Assembly: GCF_013343215.1 (NCBI RefSeq) | Contig: NZ_CP039143.1 | Location: forward strand, 434,001-498,000 | Length of the DNA: 64,000 nucleotides | Reading direction: 5' to 3' | Source: Acinetobacter sp. 10FS3-1 | GTDB lineage: Bacteria > Pseudomonadota > Gammaproteobacteria > Pseudomonadales > Moraxellaceae | Shown here: piece after piece, positions 9,664 to 18,960 of the stretch | How positions within the stretch are numbered: the stretch's first letter is position 1 | Layout of the letters: each line of letters starts with the position of its first letter | Made by a program: the position numbers and the translations under genes | The notes under the pieces: model-generated | The model's database searches: none | What the model saw: only the letters and a program-made list of their open reading frames with translations | Told to the model about the DNA's origin: nothing

Positions 9664-9682
9664 GATAGTAATTATTATTATC
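9664..9682 (-). promoter_or_regulatory. Fur box upstream of the PiuA-type receptor
   Basis: The 19-mer GATAGTAATTATTATTATC matches the classical Fur consensus at 15 of 19 positions. It lies 36 bp before the receptor ATG, where a bound repressor would block transcription under iron-replete conditions. Confidence 0.7.
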
Positions 9683-9879
9683 ATTTCTATATTTGTAAGA
9701 TTGGTATTAACGATAATAAAAAACAGACCAATAGAAAAGTAAATGAAGTAAATAAACAACTTGTTGTTAAGTGTATGTATTTTATAAAAATTGAAAAATA
9801 TGATAGTTTCTTTTAATTTAATTGATAATAATACTTATTTAGATCTGCGTTGGTTTTAAGAAAAATTTTGAAAATTACA

Positions 9880-9908
9880 AAAAAACCCTACATTAAGCAG
9901 GGTTTTTT
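9880..9908 (-). terminator. terminator of the FepA/PirA-type receptor gene
   Basis: A perfect 10-bp stem (AAAAAACCCT / AGGGTTTTTT) with a 9-base loop sits 20 bases after the stop of the upstream minus-strand receptor and ends in a T run on that strand. It could also act on the plus strand. Confidence 0.8.
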
Positions 9909-9930
9909 TATAAGAAATATCAATTAAATA

Positions 9931-12069
9931 TTAGAAGTCATATGAAATAGATAACCAGTAGTTGCGGCTTGGAAGGTAGGTACCAGATGTACTACGGCCA
10001 GTTGATAAATACTTATAACCTGTTACATCATTGACTGTCTTATGTTCTGTAAAATCTTTATCTAATAAGTTATTTACTGACATATTCAAGCGTAACTGAT
10101 CATTTACTGTATAACTAGTACCTAAATTAAATAAGTTATATCCGGCGAATTTATTACCATACATTTTATAAATTTCAAAGTTGTCACCTGAGGTGGGTAT
10201 GCTTGAGAAGCGTGTACGACTTGATTTATATTCATGTTGCAGCCAAACATCAAGTGCTGGATTAATATGCCACGTGGAGGTCAGGTTGAAGGCATCACGA
10301 GGGTTGTTATTGTAGTACAGACCTTCGTTTTCACCATCTGTCACTTCACTCTTAGTGTATGTATAAGAGGCTTTGAGATCCCACTCAGGTAAGATCGTAT
10401 ATTGTAAACTAGCCTCAGCGCCATACACTTTAGCTTCTTGGGCATTGATATCTTGCGAACATTCATCCACAGGACAAATTGCTTGATCACTAATATCGTT
10501 GCTTATGATGGCATCTTCAATTTGATTATAAAATGCTGTAGCTGTGAAATTAATTTGGTCGTTCGGCTGTAGATTAAAACCGAGTTCGTAGTTGGTAGAG
10601 GTCTCAGGTTTTAAGTTTGGATTACCAAAAACATAGGTTTCACCTTGACCACTCATATTAACGAGACCATTTTCAAGATCTTTAGCACTAGGAGCTTTGT
10701 ATCCTGTAGTAATACCACCTTTAATGGTTAAAATATCGTTGGTATTCCATACTAAGTAAGCTCGAGGGCTAAAGTGTCCTCCAAAGCCTGAATGATCTTC
10801 ATAGCGACCACCAAATGTTAGTCCTAACTGATCAGTAAGTCGCCATTCATCTTCTGCATAAATAGCCCAAGAGTTTTTATCGAATTTATTTTTACCCGTA
10901 ATGTGATGAGCAATATTGTCTTCAATTTCTGATTTCTTAAATTCTAAACCACCCGTAACTTTATGGTCGCCAAGCTGTGAAATTATATGGCTATCTGCCA
11001 CAAGATCAGTACTTTTTAAAGTACGGTCAGAACCAATGCGTGGGTCAGAGCTACCTTTAGGGAAAGCATCGCTTGGTAAGGTTCTTCCTTCTGTTTCGGT
11101 TTCTGAGTGACTAATATACGTTTTCCACAGACCAAAACTATAATCACCTTCATGACCTACAGCCACTTGGTTGCGTGAAAACTCAAGCTCATCTTTATAA
11201 CCACTGGCTTTTTGGGGAGTGTCTTGTGTACCTAAACGGTTATCAGCATTGTCATAGGTTTGCGAGGATTGAAAGCCGTCTAACCACAGGGAATTTTGAC
11301 TATCGGCTTGGAAAGTCAGTTTTGCACCGACATCGTAGTTTTCAGCAGTTGTTGGGCGTGGATCACGAGAAGTTCCCTCACCAATACGTTCAGATTTTTG
11401 ACGATCTAAATATGAACCACGTAGTTGCAGACCTAATTTTTCATTTACAAGTGGACCATTGAGTAAGAAGCTGGTTTTCCAAGAGTCCGCTTCGGCATTA
11501 TTTTCCATAACATTACCGCTGACAGTAATGTTGCCATTCCATTCATCTGATACTTTTTTAGTAATGATGTTAATCACACCACCCATGGCATCTGAACCAT
11601 ATAGGGTAGACATTGGACCACGGATGACTTCAATACGTTCAATCGCTGAAAGAGGAGGCATAAAACTTGTAGCTGCTTCAGCGAAGCCATTTGGCATAAT
11701 GTTATCATTGGCAGTTGTTTGACGACGGCCATCAATTAAGATAAGTGTGTCATCAGCTCCCATTCCACGCATGCTGACATTTAGGCCGCCGGTTTTACCC
11801 ACACCATTACGAACATCGATACCAGGAACATCTGCTAACAAATCAGCAATACTGGTCGCATTTTTCTTTTCAATATCTTCTTTTGTCACTACACTAATGG
11901 AAGCTGGTGCATTCTTAAGCTCTTGTTCAAAACCCGATGCTGAAACCACAATTGTTGACAGCTGATGTGTAGTTGTTGGAGCAGCTTCCTGAGTAGTCTG
12001 TGCAACAATCGAAGTTGCGGTGACTCCCAGAATGGCTCCAACAAGAGGACGAAGAGTAAAAGTATGCAT
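9931..12069 (-). CDS. TonB-dependent siderophore receptor, FepA/PirA/CirA type
   Basis: A 712-residue outer-membrane receptor when started at ATG 12069 (the open frame extends two codons to a TTG). Visible are a signal peptide ending near SIVA-QTT, a TonB-box-like STIVVSAS, a plug with DVPGIDVRNG, RGMGADDTLILIDGRR and the PMSTLYGSDAMGGVINIIT segment typical of FepA/CirA plugs, and a barrel ending in ISYDF. Acinetobacter PirA is this kind of protein and accepts catecholate siderophores, but I cannot assign the ligand. A Fur-box-like site lies upstream and a terminator separates it from piuA, so the two receptors are separate transcription units. Confidence 0.87.
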   Translation of the reverse strand: MHTFTLRPLVGAILGVTATSIVAQTTQEAAPTTTHQLSTIVVSASGFEQELKNAPASISVVTKEDIEKKNATSIADLLADVPGIDVRNGVGKTGGLNVSMRGMGADDTLILIDGRRQTTANDNIMPNGFAEAATSFMPPLSAIERIEVIRGPMSTLYGSDAMGGVINIITKKVSDEWNGNITVSGNVMENNAEADSWKTSFLLNGPLVNEKLGLQLRGSYLDRQKSERIGEGTSRDPRPTTAENYDVGAKLTFQADSQNSLWLDGFQSSQTYDNADNRLGTQDTPQKASGYKDELEFSRNQVAVGHEGDYSFGLWKTYISHSETETEGRTLPSDAFPKGSSDPRIGSDRTLKSTDLVADSHIISQLGDHKVTGGLEFKKSEIEDNIAHHITGKNKFDKNSWAIYAEDEWRLTDQLGLTFGGRYEDHSGFGGHFSPRAYLVWNTNDILTIKGGITTGYKAPSAKDLENGLVNMSGQGETYVFGNPNLKPETSTNYELGFNLQPNDQINFTATAFYNQIEDAIISNDISDQAICPVDECSQDINAQEAKVYGAEASLQYTILPEWDLKASYTYTKSEVTDGENEGLYYNNNPRDAFNLTSTWHINPALDVWLQHEYKSSRTRFSSIPTSGDNFEIYKMYGNKFAGYNLFNLGTSYTVNDQLRLNMSVNNLLDKDFTEHKTVNDVTGYKYLSTGRSTSGTYLPSRNYWLSISYDF

Positions 12070-12131
12070 AACCAAAATTCCAGTTTGAGAGAGTGTAGAG
12101 TTTTGTATTAAATTCGATAGAGAATATTAAT

Positions 12132-12150
12132 AAGAATGTTTATCATTTGC
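12132..12150 (-). promoter_or_regulatory. probable Fur box upstream of the FepA/PirA-type receptor
   Basis: On the minus strand GCAAATGATAAACATTCTT matches the Fur consensus at about 13 of 19 positions, with the core AATGATAA-CATT intact. It lies about 60 bp before the start codon. Confidence 0.55.
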
Positions 12151-12258
12151 AATAAAAATAAATAATTAACTTTAGGCAGGTTACAAAAGAAGAAAGCGCT
12201 TTGAAGAAAAGAGAGGCAGGGAAGATAAATTAAAAAAATTAGAAAAAGAGCGTATTTT

Positions 12259-12287
12259 TTGTATATCCTTTAAGGTTGTCATATAAT
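12259..12287 (+). promoter_or_regulatory. predicted sigma70 promoter of tig
   Basis: TTGTAT (12259-12264), a 17-bp spacer and a perfect TATAAT (12282-12287) sit about 50 bases before the tig start. Confidence 0.65.
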
Positions 12288-12337
12288 GTGGCACATTTTT
12301 TTATAAACCTGTTATTACCAAATATATAGAGGAAGCC

Positions 12338-13669
12338 ATGCAAGTAACTTCTGAAGCGGTTTCGGGCGTTGCCCGTCGTTTAAATGTTTCTGTACCGACG
12401 AGCCGTATTAATGAGCAATTTGAAGCTCGTTTAAAACGTACTGCTAAAACTGCGAAGATCAACGGCTTCCGTCCAGGTAAAGTGCCTGTGAACGTGGTTC
12501 GTCGTGAATACGGTGCAGGTATCTATCAGGAAGTTGTAAACGACATTATTCGTGATACAGTATTTGAAGCGATCCAGCAAGAAAAAATCAATGCTGTTGG
12601 TATGCCAAATATCGAAAAAACTGAGATGAAAGATGATGCTTTAGTATATGAAGCAACTGTTGAAGTTTATCCAGAAGTTGAAGTGAAATTCGAAGGCCTG
12701 GAAGTTGAACGTAAAGCGTCTGAAGTCAATGACAAAGACGTTGACACTATGCTGGAAAACCTGCAAAAACAACGTGCTTCTTGGGCTGAAACAAAAGGCA
12801 TGGCGAAAAAAGACATGCAGGTGACTTTTGATTTCGAAGGTTCAATCGACGGCGAGAAGTTTGAAGGCGGTTCTGCAGAAGATTTTAAACTGGTATTGGG
12901 TTCTGGCCGTATGATCCCTGGCTTCGAAGATGGCATCATCGGTATGAAGAAAGGCGAAGAGAAAGTTATTGATGTAACTTTCCCTGAAGACTACCAGGCT
13001 GAAAACCTTGCGGGTAAACAGGCTCAGTTTAAAATCACTGTAAAACTTGTTGAAAAGCAAAAACTTCCAGAAGTTGATGCTGAATTCCTGGAAATCTTTG
13101 GTGTTTCTGCAGAAGAAGGCGTAGAGAAATTAAAAGCTGACGTTCGTAAAAACATGGAACGTGAAGTGAAAAATGGACTACGCAATCAAGTGAAAGGTGC
13201 GACTTTTGATGCGCTGGTAGCTGCAAACGAAGTTGAACTTCCAGCTGCAATGGTTGCTCAGGAAATTGATCGTCAGCGTCAACAGATGATCCAGCAGTTC
13301 ACGCAGCAGTTTGGTGCACAAGGTGCAAAAGCATTTGATTCAAGCATGCTTCCAGATGACCTGTTCAAAGAACAAGCTGAAAAATCAGTTAAACTTGGCA
13401 TACTGGTGAGCAAGGTTCTGGCTGATGCGAAAATTGAAGTAGATCAAGCGCGTGTAGATGCGTATATCGAAGATATGGCTTCTTCTTATGAAGATCCAAA
13501 CGAAGTCATCGAATACTTCAAAAATGACCAGCAGCAACGTGCTCAAATCGAAGCAGTTGTACTTGAAGATCAGGTAGTGGATCACATTCTGGCATCTGCT
13601 AAAGTGACTGATACGACTGTAAGCTATGAAGACTTATTGAAAGAGCAGCAAGCTCGTCAACAAGGCTAA
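12338..13669 (+). CDS. tig: trigger factor, ribosome-associated chaperone and prolyl isomerase
   Basis: A 443-residue trigger factor with the usual three parts. The N-terminal ribosome-binding domain contains the signature [18 protein letters not shown] around residues 41-58. The FKBP-type PPIase domain spans about 150-240 ([23 protein letters not shown]). The C-terminal helical chaperone domain fills the rest. It binds nascent chains at the ribosome exit tunnel. GAGGAAGCC precedes the ATG. It has its own promoter and a terminator before clpP, and is the first gene of the conserved tig-clpP-clpX neighbourhood. Confidence 0.97.
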   Translation: MQVTSEAVSGVARRLNVSVPTSRINEQFEARLKRTAKTAKINGFRPGKVPVNVVRREYGAGIYQEVVNDIIRDTVFEAIQQEKINAVGMPNIEKTEMKDDALVYEATVEVYPEVEVKFEGLEVERKASEVNDKDVDTMLENLQKQRASWAETKGMAKKDMQVTFDFEGSIDGEKFEGGSAEDFKLVLGSGRMIPGFEDGIIGMKKGEEKVIDVTFPEDYQAENLAGKQAQFKITVKLVEKQKLPEVDAEFLEIFGVSAEEGVEKLKADVRKNMEREVKNGLRNQVKGATFDALVAANEVELPAAMVAQEIDRQRQQMIQQFTQQFGAQGAKAFDSSMLPDDLFKEQAEKSVKLGILVSKVLADAKIEVDQARVDAYIEDMASSYEDPNEVIEYFKNDQQQRAQIEAVVLEDQVVDHILASAKVTDTTVSYEDLLKEQQARQQG

Positions 13670-13684
13670 TCCTAGCTGGTCATA

Positions 13685-13711
13685 AAAAGGCGCTTTATGC
13701 GCCTTTTTTTG
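13685..13711 (+). terminator. tig terminator
   Basis: AAAAAGGCGC, a short TTTAT loop and GCGCCTTTTTTT form a strong intrinsic terminator 15 bases after the tig stop. Confidence 0.85.
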
Positions 13712-13860
13712 ATAGCGTAATTTTACCTGATATTCAGTTTTTCACAAAACTAATGCAAAAAATATCTTGGAATTGCAAGCGAATATTTTGCAATTTCAGT
13801 CATTATCCCTCATATTGTGAGTATGGATTAAGTCACAAAAATTTAGGAATAAATAAACGT

Positions 13861-14466
13861 ATGTATGTTCCAATGATCGAAAACGCTTTAGTTCCAATGG
13901 TGGTAGAACAATCCTCTCGTGGCGAGCGTTCTTTTGATATTTATTCACGTCTTTTACGTGAGCGGGTTATTTTTCTCTCAGGTGAAGTTGAAGACCACAT
14001 GGCCAATCTTATTGTGGCACAAATGTTGTTTTTAGAAGCTGAGAACCCAGATAAGGATATTCACCTGTATATTAACTCACCAGGTGGTTCAGTCACTGCG
14101 GGTATGGCTATTTATGACACCATGCAGTTTATCAAACCTGATGTGGTGACTTACTGTATGGGACAGGCGGCTTCAATGGGTGCGTTCCTGTTGAATGCCG
14201 GAACCAAAGGCAAGCGTTATTGCCTTGAAAATGCGCGTGTCATGATTCACCAGCCTTTAGGTGGTTTCCGTGGACAAGCTTCGGATATTGAAATTCATGC
14301 ACGTGAAATTCTGTTCATTAAAGAACGTTTAAACCGTTTAATGGCTGAGCATAGTGGTCAGGACTATGAAAAAGTGGCACGTGATACTGACCGTGACAAC
14401 TTTATGACTGCTCAGCAAGCGAAAGAATACGGTCTTGTGGATGAAGTACTTACTAAACGTCCATAA
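13861..14466 (+). CDS. clpP: ClpP, ATP-dependent Clp protease proteolytic subunit
   Basis: A serine protease subunit that forms the double-heptamer barrel fed by ClpX or ClpA. The canonical protein starts at ATG 13861 ([19 protein letters not shown]), giving 201 residues. The open frame extends 36 codons further upstream to 13753, but that sequence (lysine, phenylalanine and tyrosine rich) is unlike any ClpP propeptide. A TTAGGA lies 12 bases before 13861. The catalytic Ser is in [11 protein letters not shown], the His in [11 protein letters not shown] and the Asp in the DRDNFM region. It is 29 bases ahead of clpX, so they form an operon. Confidence 0.96.
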   Translation: MYVPMIENALVPMVVEQSSRGERSFDIYSRLLRERVIFLSGEVEDHMANLIVAQMLFLEAENPDKDIHLYINSPGGSVTAGMAIYDTMQFIKPDVVTYCMGQAASMGAFLLNAGTKGKRYCLENARVMIHQPLGGFRGQASDIEIHAREILFIKERLNRLMAEHSGQDYEKVARDTDRDNFMTAQQAKEYGLVDEVLTKRP

Positions 14467-14495
14467 GTTTTACAGATTGAGATATTGGAGTAAAT

Positions 14496-15806
14496 ATGTC
14501 CGAACATCCTCAAGGACAAAAGCATTGTTCATTTTGCGGTAAAACGCAGTCTGAAGTCGGAAAGCTGATTGCAGGCGAGGACGCATACATTTGTAATGAA
14601 TGTGTGGACGTATGCTTAGATTTGGTTCAAACCAGTCAGCAGGTCGAAACCAATGACTGGGCGAACCGTCCTTTACCGAAACCGCATGAAATCCGTGCAG
14701 CGCTCGATCAATATGTCATTGGTCAGGATCTGGCGAAAAAGACCTTATCTGTTGCAGTGTATAACCATTACAAACGTCTGAAAGTACAGACCAATGGTAA
14801 GAAAGCAGATGACTCTATTGAAATTGCCAAGAGTAATATCCTGTTGGTTGGTCCAACCGGTTCAGGTAAAACCTTATTGGCACAAACCCTTGCCCGTCTT
14901 CTAGATGTGCCTTTTGCCATGGCAGATGCAACGACCCTCACAGAAGCAGGTTATGTGGGCGAAGATGTTGAAAACATTGTACAAAAGCTTTTGCAAAAAG
15001 CCGATTATGATGTGGAAAAGGCACAAAAGGGGATCATCTATATCGATGAAATCGATAAAATTACCCGTAAATCTGAAAACCCATCCATTACCCGTGATGT
15101 ATCGGGTGAAGGTGTGCAGCAGGCTTTACTGAAAATGATCGAGGGTACGGTTGCTTCTATTCCGCCGCAAGGAGGACGCAAGCATCCACAGCAGGAATTC
15201 ATTCAGATTGATACTGCAAATATCCTGTTTATCTGTGGCGGTGCCTTCTCTGGCTTAGAGAAAATTGTCCAGCAGCGTCAGGAAAAAGGCGGTATTGGTT
15301 TTACGGCTGAAGTACGTAATAAAGATGAAAGCAAAAAGCTGTCTGAGCTATTCCGTCAGGTCGAAGCCAATGACCTGGTGAAGTTTGGTCTGATCCCAGA
15401 ATTTATTGGTCGTTTGCCAGTCATTGCAACACTGGATGAGCTGGATGAAGATGCCTTAATGCAGATTCTGACAGAGCCAAAAAATGCCTTAACCCGTCAA
15501 TATCAACACCTGTTTGAGATGGAAGATGTGGATCTGATCTTTGAGGAGTCAGCCCTACAGGGGATAGCTAAAAAAGCACTTGAGCGAAATACAGGTGCGC
15601 GCGGTCTGCGTTCGATTCTGGAAAACGCACTCCTTGAAACCATGTATGATCTGCCAAGCCGCACTGATGTAGGCACTGTAGTGGTGAATGAGGCGGTAAT
15701 TAATGGAGAGGCTGCACCGGAATTCAGGGCGGAACGCCAGCCCCAATCTCAGGAAGAGCCGGTCAGCAAGATTGATTTAAAGGTAGTAAATAGTCGATCT
15801 GCCTGA
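14496..15806 (+). CDS. clpX: ClpX, ATP-dependent Clp protease unfoldase subunit
   Basis: A 436-residue AAA+ unfoldase that delivers substrates to ClpP. The N-terminal zinc-binding domain has the four-cysteine pattern CSFCGK...CNEC (residues about 11-40). Walker A is GPTGSGKT, Walker B is IIYIDEID, and the IGF loop that docks on ClpP is present in GGIGFTAEV. Sensor 2 lies in [10 protein letters not shown]. An RBS (TTGGAG) lies 7 bases before the ATG. A strong terminator closes the clpP-clpX unit. Confidence 0.97.
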   Translation: MSEHPQGQKHCSFCGKTQSEVGKLIAGEDAYICNECVDVCLDLVQTSQQVETNDWANRPLPKPHEIRAALDQYVIGQDLAKKTLSVAVYNHYKRLKVQTNGKKADDSIEIAKSNILLVGPTGSGKTLLAQTLARLLDVPFAMADATTLTEAGYVGEDVENIVQKLLQKADYDVEKAQKGIIYIDEIDKITRKSENPSITRDVSGEGVQQALLKMIEGTVASIPPQGGRKHPQQEFIQIDTANILFICGGAFSGLEKIVQQRQEKGGIGFTAEVRNKDESKKLSELFRQVEANDLVKFGLIPEFIGRLPVIATLDELDEDALMQILTEPKNALTRQYQHLFEMEDVDLIFEESALQGIAKKALERNTGARGLRSILENALLETMYDLPSRTDVGTVVVNEAVINGEAAPEFRAERQPQSQEEPVSKIDLKVVNSRSA

Positions 15807-15820
15807 TTGCTATTCGTCAG

Positions 15821-15853
15821 AAACGTGCGAAAACTTCGTGTTTTCGCACGTTT
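15821..15853 (+). terminator. clpX terminator
   Basis: AAACGTGCGAAAAC and GTTTTCGCACGTTT pair perfectly over 14 bp around a TTCGT loop and are followed by further T residues. Confidence 0.9.
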
Positions 15854-15970
15854 TTTATTTCCAAATTCTAAACCCGAGTGTTAATCTCAACATCTGGGCG
15901 TGGACGCCTAAAATAAAAAAGCAGGGCACCTGCATATGCAAGAAGAAGAAAAACGCAGTGAGGGATAAAC

Positions 15971-16687
15971 ATGCGTGGAGTCGCAATAGTACTCATCAGC
16001 AGTTTGGTATTGATGGGGTGTCATGGTAAAAAAGCCCTAGTTGAGCCTAGTCAGCCACTCAGCACTTTAAAAAATATTGATCTTGAAAAAAAGCCGGGTT
16101 TTATCGAACAGCATCGTATGGGTATGATGAGCATTGGCGGCTGGGTTAACCAGAAACAGGGACAAGCTTTCCAGACCGTTCAACCACAGCATACTGATGC
16201 AGCGATCGTATATTTATATCGTCCAGATTCCAACTGGAACCGCCAGGAAATTGTGGCAGCCAGTCTGTTTATTAACCAGCAGCATATTTCAAGTTTATTG
16301 CACAACCATTATTACTGGGTAGAGCTTCCGGCGGGTAGTTATCGTCTGAGTAGCAGCCGACCTTTAGGCGCTTTACATTTTCAGAAACCCAAGTATCTGG
16401 ATTTCAGTGTTGAAGCGGGACAGTCCTATTTTATTAAATATGATGAAGAAAATTTTAATACGCGCCGCAGTATGTCTGGGCCTTTGATGCTCATGCCGCA
16501 CAATGTAGGGCTCAATGAAATTGCATTTACCCAGCTCAAATCACATAGCTTTAATTTTGTTGCCCAAGACCAGAAAACTGGCAAGGTGCGTAAAAAGGCC
16601 CAAAAAATTCAGATGCCTAAATATGATCCTGCAACTGATGTACAGCTGATTGCACCTTTTAAACTTTGGGATCCACATAGCTGGTAA
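15971..16687 (+). CDS. DUF2846-like outer-membrane lipoprotein
   Basis: A 238-residue predicted lipoprotein. The N-terminus MRGVAIVLISSLVLMGCHGK has a hydrophobic stretch followed by the lipobox LMGC, so Cys17 should be lipidated. The central part (about residues 70-160), with IVYLYRPDSNWNR, LFINQQHISSLL, YYWVELPAGSYRL and VEAGQSYFIKY, resembles DUF2846, a small beta domain common in envelope lipoproteins. No catalytic residues are apparent and the function is unknown. It stands alone between the clpX terminator and a bidirectional terminator shared with the fumarase gene. Confidence 0.8.
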   Translation: MRGVAIVLISSLVLMGCHGKKALVEPSQPLSTLKNIDLEKKPGFIEQHRMGMMSIGGWVNQKQGQAFQTVQPQHTDAAIVYLYRPDSNWNRQEIVAASLFINQQHISSLLHNHYYWVELPAGSYRLSSSRPLGALHFQKPKYLDFSVEAGQSYFIKYDEENFNTRRSMSGPLMLMPHNVGLNEIAFTQLKSHSFNFVAQDQKTGKVRKKAQKIQMPKYDPATDVQLIAPFKLWDPHSW

Positions 16688-16701
16688 TACCATCAGTTCA
16701 T

Positions 16702-16729
16702 AAAAAAGCACCCAGATGGGTGCTTTTTT
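16702..16729. terminator. bidirectional terminator between lipoprotein and fumarase genes
   Basis: AAAAAAGCACCC, an AGAT loop and GGGTGCTTTTTT form a symmetric hairpin between two convergent genes, with T runs on both strands. Confidence 0.85.
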
Positions 16730-16741
16730 ATAGCTCTTAAA

Positions 16742-18268
16742 TTAGCCCTCAGCAGCATCAACTACTGGAATCTTACCAATTTTCGCCTGCCAGATTTTTG
16801 GAGCAGTGGCGTGTACAGAGGTACCGTTTACGTCCACAGCCACAGAAACCGGCATATCTTTCACTACAAATTTGTAGATCGCTTCCATACCCAGGTCTGC
16901 AAAAGCAACAACTTCCGCTTCACGGATCGCTTTAGACACCAGGTACGCAGCACCACCAACAGCCATTAAGTAAGTCGCTTTGTTGTCTTTGATGGCTTCA
17001 ACAGCAGCAGGACCACGGTCCGCTTTACCGATCATGCCAAACATGCCAGTCGCTTCAAGAACTTGACGCGTAAATTTGTCCATACGTGTTGCAGTAGTAG
17101 GACCAGCAGGGCCAACGACTTCATCACCGACTGGATCGACTGGGCCTACGTAATAGATGAACTTGCCTTTCAGATCTACAGGAAGCTCTTCACCATTGTT
17201 CAGCATGTCTACCATACGTTTATGGGCTGCATCACGGCCGGTATAGATGGTACCGTTAAGAAGCAGGGTATCACCTGGTTTCCAAGAATTCATTTCTTCC
17301 TGAGTGATGTTGTCAAGGTCAACGCGCTTAGAAGAAGACGAGTCCCAAGTCACTGATGGATAATCTTCAAGGCTAGGCGCCTGAATATGTGCTACACCTG
17401 AACCATCCAGGGTGAAATGTGCGTGACGGGTTGCTGCACAGTTCGGAATCATACCAACCGGTTTACCCGCAGCATGACATGGGTAATCTTTGATTTTAAT
17501 ATCCAGCACCGTGGTTAAACCGCCCAGACCTTGAGCGCCAATACCAAGTGCATTGACTTTCTCGAAGATTTCTATACGAAGCTCTTCCAGTTTGTTTTGT
17601 GGACCACGACGAAGCAATTCGTCCATGTTGATCTCTTCCATCAATGCTTCTTTGGCCAGCATCATGGCTTTTTCCGCAGTACCCCCAATACCGATACCGA
17701 GCATACCAGGAGGACACCAGCCGGCACCCATAGTCGGGACGGTTTTCAGTACCCAGTCCACGATTGAATCTGACGGGTTTAGCATTGCTAGTTTAGATTT
17801 GTTTTCTGAACCACCACCTTTTGCAGCAACCGTAATATCCACTTTGTTGCCTGGAACAAGTTTGTGATAGATCACAGCAGGTGTATTGTCTTTGGTGTTC
17901 TTTCGACCAAATGCAGGGTCTGCCAATACAGAAGCACGCAGTACGTTTGAGTTTTCTAGATAACCTTGGCGTACACCTTCATTAATAGCATCATCCAGGC
18001 TCATGGTTAAATCAAATTTAACATCCATGCCCACTTCAACAAATACGTTGACGATACCAGTATCCTGGCAGATCGGGCGATGGCCTTCTGCACACATGCG
18101 TGAGTTGATTAGAATTTGCGCGATTGCATCTTTCGCAGCCTTGTTCTCTTCACGGTCGTACGCACGGCTCATCGCTTGGATGAAGTCTTGTGGATGATAG
18201 TAAGAAATGAACTGAAGCGCATCTTTTACGGATGTGATCAGGTCATCTTGCTTGATAATAGTTGTCAT
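16742..18268 (-). CDS. fumA: class I iron-sulfur fumarate hydratase
   Basis: A 508-residue class I fumarase of the TCA cycle, interconverting fumarate and malate with an oxygen-sensitive [4Fe-4S] cluster. The three cluster cysteines are visible at Cys67 (ICQDTG), Cys185 (GAGWCPPGM) and Cys277 (MIPNCAATRH), at spacings matching those of E. coli FumA. The alpha and beta parts are fused in one chain, and the beta domain begins near residue 330. It is monocistronic, with terminators downstream. Tartrate dehydratase of the same family is the only alternative, and length and sequence favour fumarase. Confidence 0.93.
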   Translation of the reverse strand: MTTIIKQDDLITSVKDALQFISYYHPQDFIQAMSRAYDREENKAAKDAIAQILINSRMCAEGHRPICQDTGIVNVFVEVGMDVKFDLTMSLDDAINEGVRQGYLENSNVLRASVLADPAFGRKNTKDNTPAVIYHKLVPGNKVDITVAAKGGGSENKSKLAMLNPSDSIVDWVLKTVPTMGAGWCPPGMLGIGIGGTAEKAMMLAKEALMEEINMDELLRRGPQNKLEELRIEIFEKVNALGIGAQGLGGLTTVLDIKIKDYPCHAAGKPVGMIPNCAATRHAHFTLDGSGVAHIQAPSLEDYPSVTWDSSSSKRVDLDNITQEEMNSWKPGDTLLLNGTIYTGRDAAHKRMVDMLNNGEELPVDLKGKFIYYVGPVDPVGDEVVGPAGPTTATRMDKFTRQVLEATGMFGMIGKADRGPAAVEAIKDNKATYLMAVGGAAYLVSKAIREAEVVAFADLGMEAIYKFVVKDMPVSVAVDVNGTSVHATAPKIWQAKIGKIPVVDAAEG

Positions 18269-18404
18269 ACAAATATCTCTTGAGCGGGCTGATAGCTAGC
18301 GGGCTAAATTATAAGACAAAAGGATCAGGTTGTGGGCATTTTGCGGGGACATTGGCTGAAAGTTTATAGTTTGAGCAACTGCTCGCTGGAAAAGTTATCC
18401 GGAA

Positions 18405-18415
18405 CTGTCATAAAT
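18405..18415 (+). promoter_or_regulatory. isolated PhoB half-site
   Basis: CTGTCATAAAT matches the first eleven positions of the Pho-box consensus exactly, but the second half-site is not preserved. It lies 130 bp upstream of a full Pho box, so it may be an auxiliary PhoB contact or chance. Confidence 0.35.
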
Positions 18416-18534
18416 GATGAAAAAAATTGCCTATATTTAAACTTATATTACAGCTTTATTTTTATAAAAATAAATTACTTTATCATAAATAATTGATTTT
18501 TATACATTAATATAATTTATTGAATATTTTATTT

Positions 18535-18568
18535 TTGTCATATAACTGTCATATATCTGACTCATAAT
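18535..18568 (+). promoter_or_regulatory. Pho box and -10 element
   Basis: The 18 bases at 18535-18552 match the PhoB consensus (CTGTCATAWAWCTGTCAY) at 17 of 18 positions. They contain two TGTCAT half-sites 11 bp apart. A -10-like CATAAT lies at 18563-18568, ten bases further on, which is the classical spacing of PhoB-activated promoters where the Pho box replaces the -35. No other good -35 is present. The promoter points at the 28-codon ORF that starts at 18595. This predicts induction under phosphate starvation. Confidence 0.75.
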
Positions 18569-18594
18569 GAGCGCATTAAAAGGAGACCTTGAAC

Positions 18595-18681
18595 ATGACT
18601 ACAAGTATCTTAATGGTTGCAGGCTTTTGTATTTATATCGCAGCAACGTGGATGTACGGCCAAAAAGAAGATCAAGCTTAA
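18595..18681 (+). CDS. 28-residue membrane microprotein, predicted Pho regulon member
   Basis: This ORF of 28 codons is too short for most gene finders, yet it has every mark of a gene. A near-perfect Pho box and -10 lie upstream, AAGGAGA lies 8 bases before the ATG, and a strong terminator hairpin overlaps its stop. The peptide has one hydrophobic helix of about 18 residues (SILMVAGFCIYIAATWMY) and a short charged tail (GQKEDQA), so it should be a single-pass inner-membrane peptide. I do not recognise it. It does not resemble CydX or KdpF. Known bacterial peptides of this shape usually bind a larger membrane complex, which is an inference here. Confidence 0.65.
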   Translation: MTTSILMVAGFCIYIAATWMYGQKEDQA

Positions 18682-18697
18682 GCTTTATCTTCTTTTT
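18662..18697 (+). terminator. terminator of the 28-codon ORF
   Basis: AAAAAGAAGAT and ATCTTCTTTTT form an 11-bp outer stem, extended inward by AAGC/GCTT with one mismatch. The hairpin overlaps the last seven codons of the microprotein gene. Confidence 0.7.
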
Positions 18698-18726
18698 GCA
18701 TTTTATACTCTCAGTATTCTATTCTT

Positions 18727-18814
18727 CTTCAAATCTTCAAATCTTCAAATCTTCAAATCTTCAAATCTTCAAATCTTCAAATCTTCAAATCTTCAAATCT
18801 TCAAATCTTCAAAT
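18727..18814 (+). repeat. 8-bp tandem repeat, 11 perfect copies
   Basis: The unit CTTCAAAT is repeated 11 times without interruption over 88 bp, between the microprotein terminator and the DUF2171 gene. Because 8 is not a multiple of 3, gain or loss of a unit would shift any frame through it. No gene clearly crosses it. The open frames running through it translate into low-complexity repeats and are probably not real. Such arrays mutate by slipped-strand mispairing, so copy number should vary between isolates. Confidence 0.95.
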
Positions 18815-18960
18815 CCTATTATTTTACGTGATGAAACACAGCTATTTTGTCCTATTACATTCTTAACTGATCAATACTGAAAGCCTGAATACCCTTACAC
18901 ATAGTCGGATTCTCAGCGCTTAGACTAAAGATTCTTTAATTTTACTAATGGGCAACTGGA

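Noticed and set aside
13753..13860. 36-codon N-terminal extension of ClpP
   Set aside because: Not similar to ClpP propeptides; the ATG at 13861 has an RBS and gives the usual 201 residues.
18567..18880. Two overlapping plus-strand open frames running through the 8-bp repeat
   Set aside because: Their middle is a mechanical translation of the repeat (FKSSNLQI periodicity), one overlaps the microprotein gene in another frame, and neither has a proper RBS or recognisable domain.
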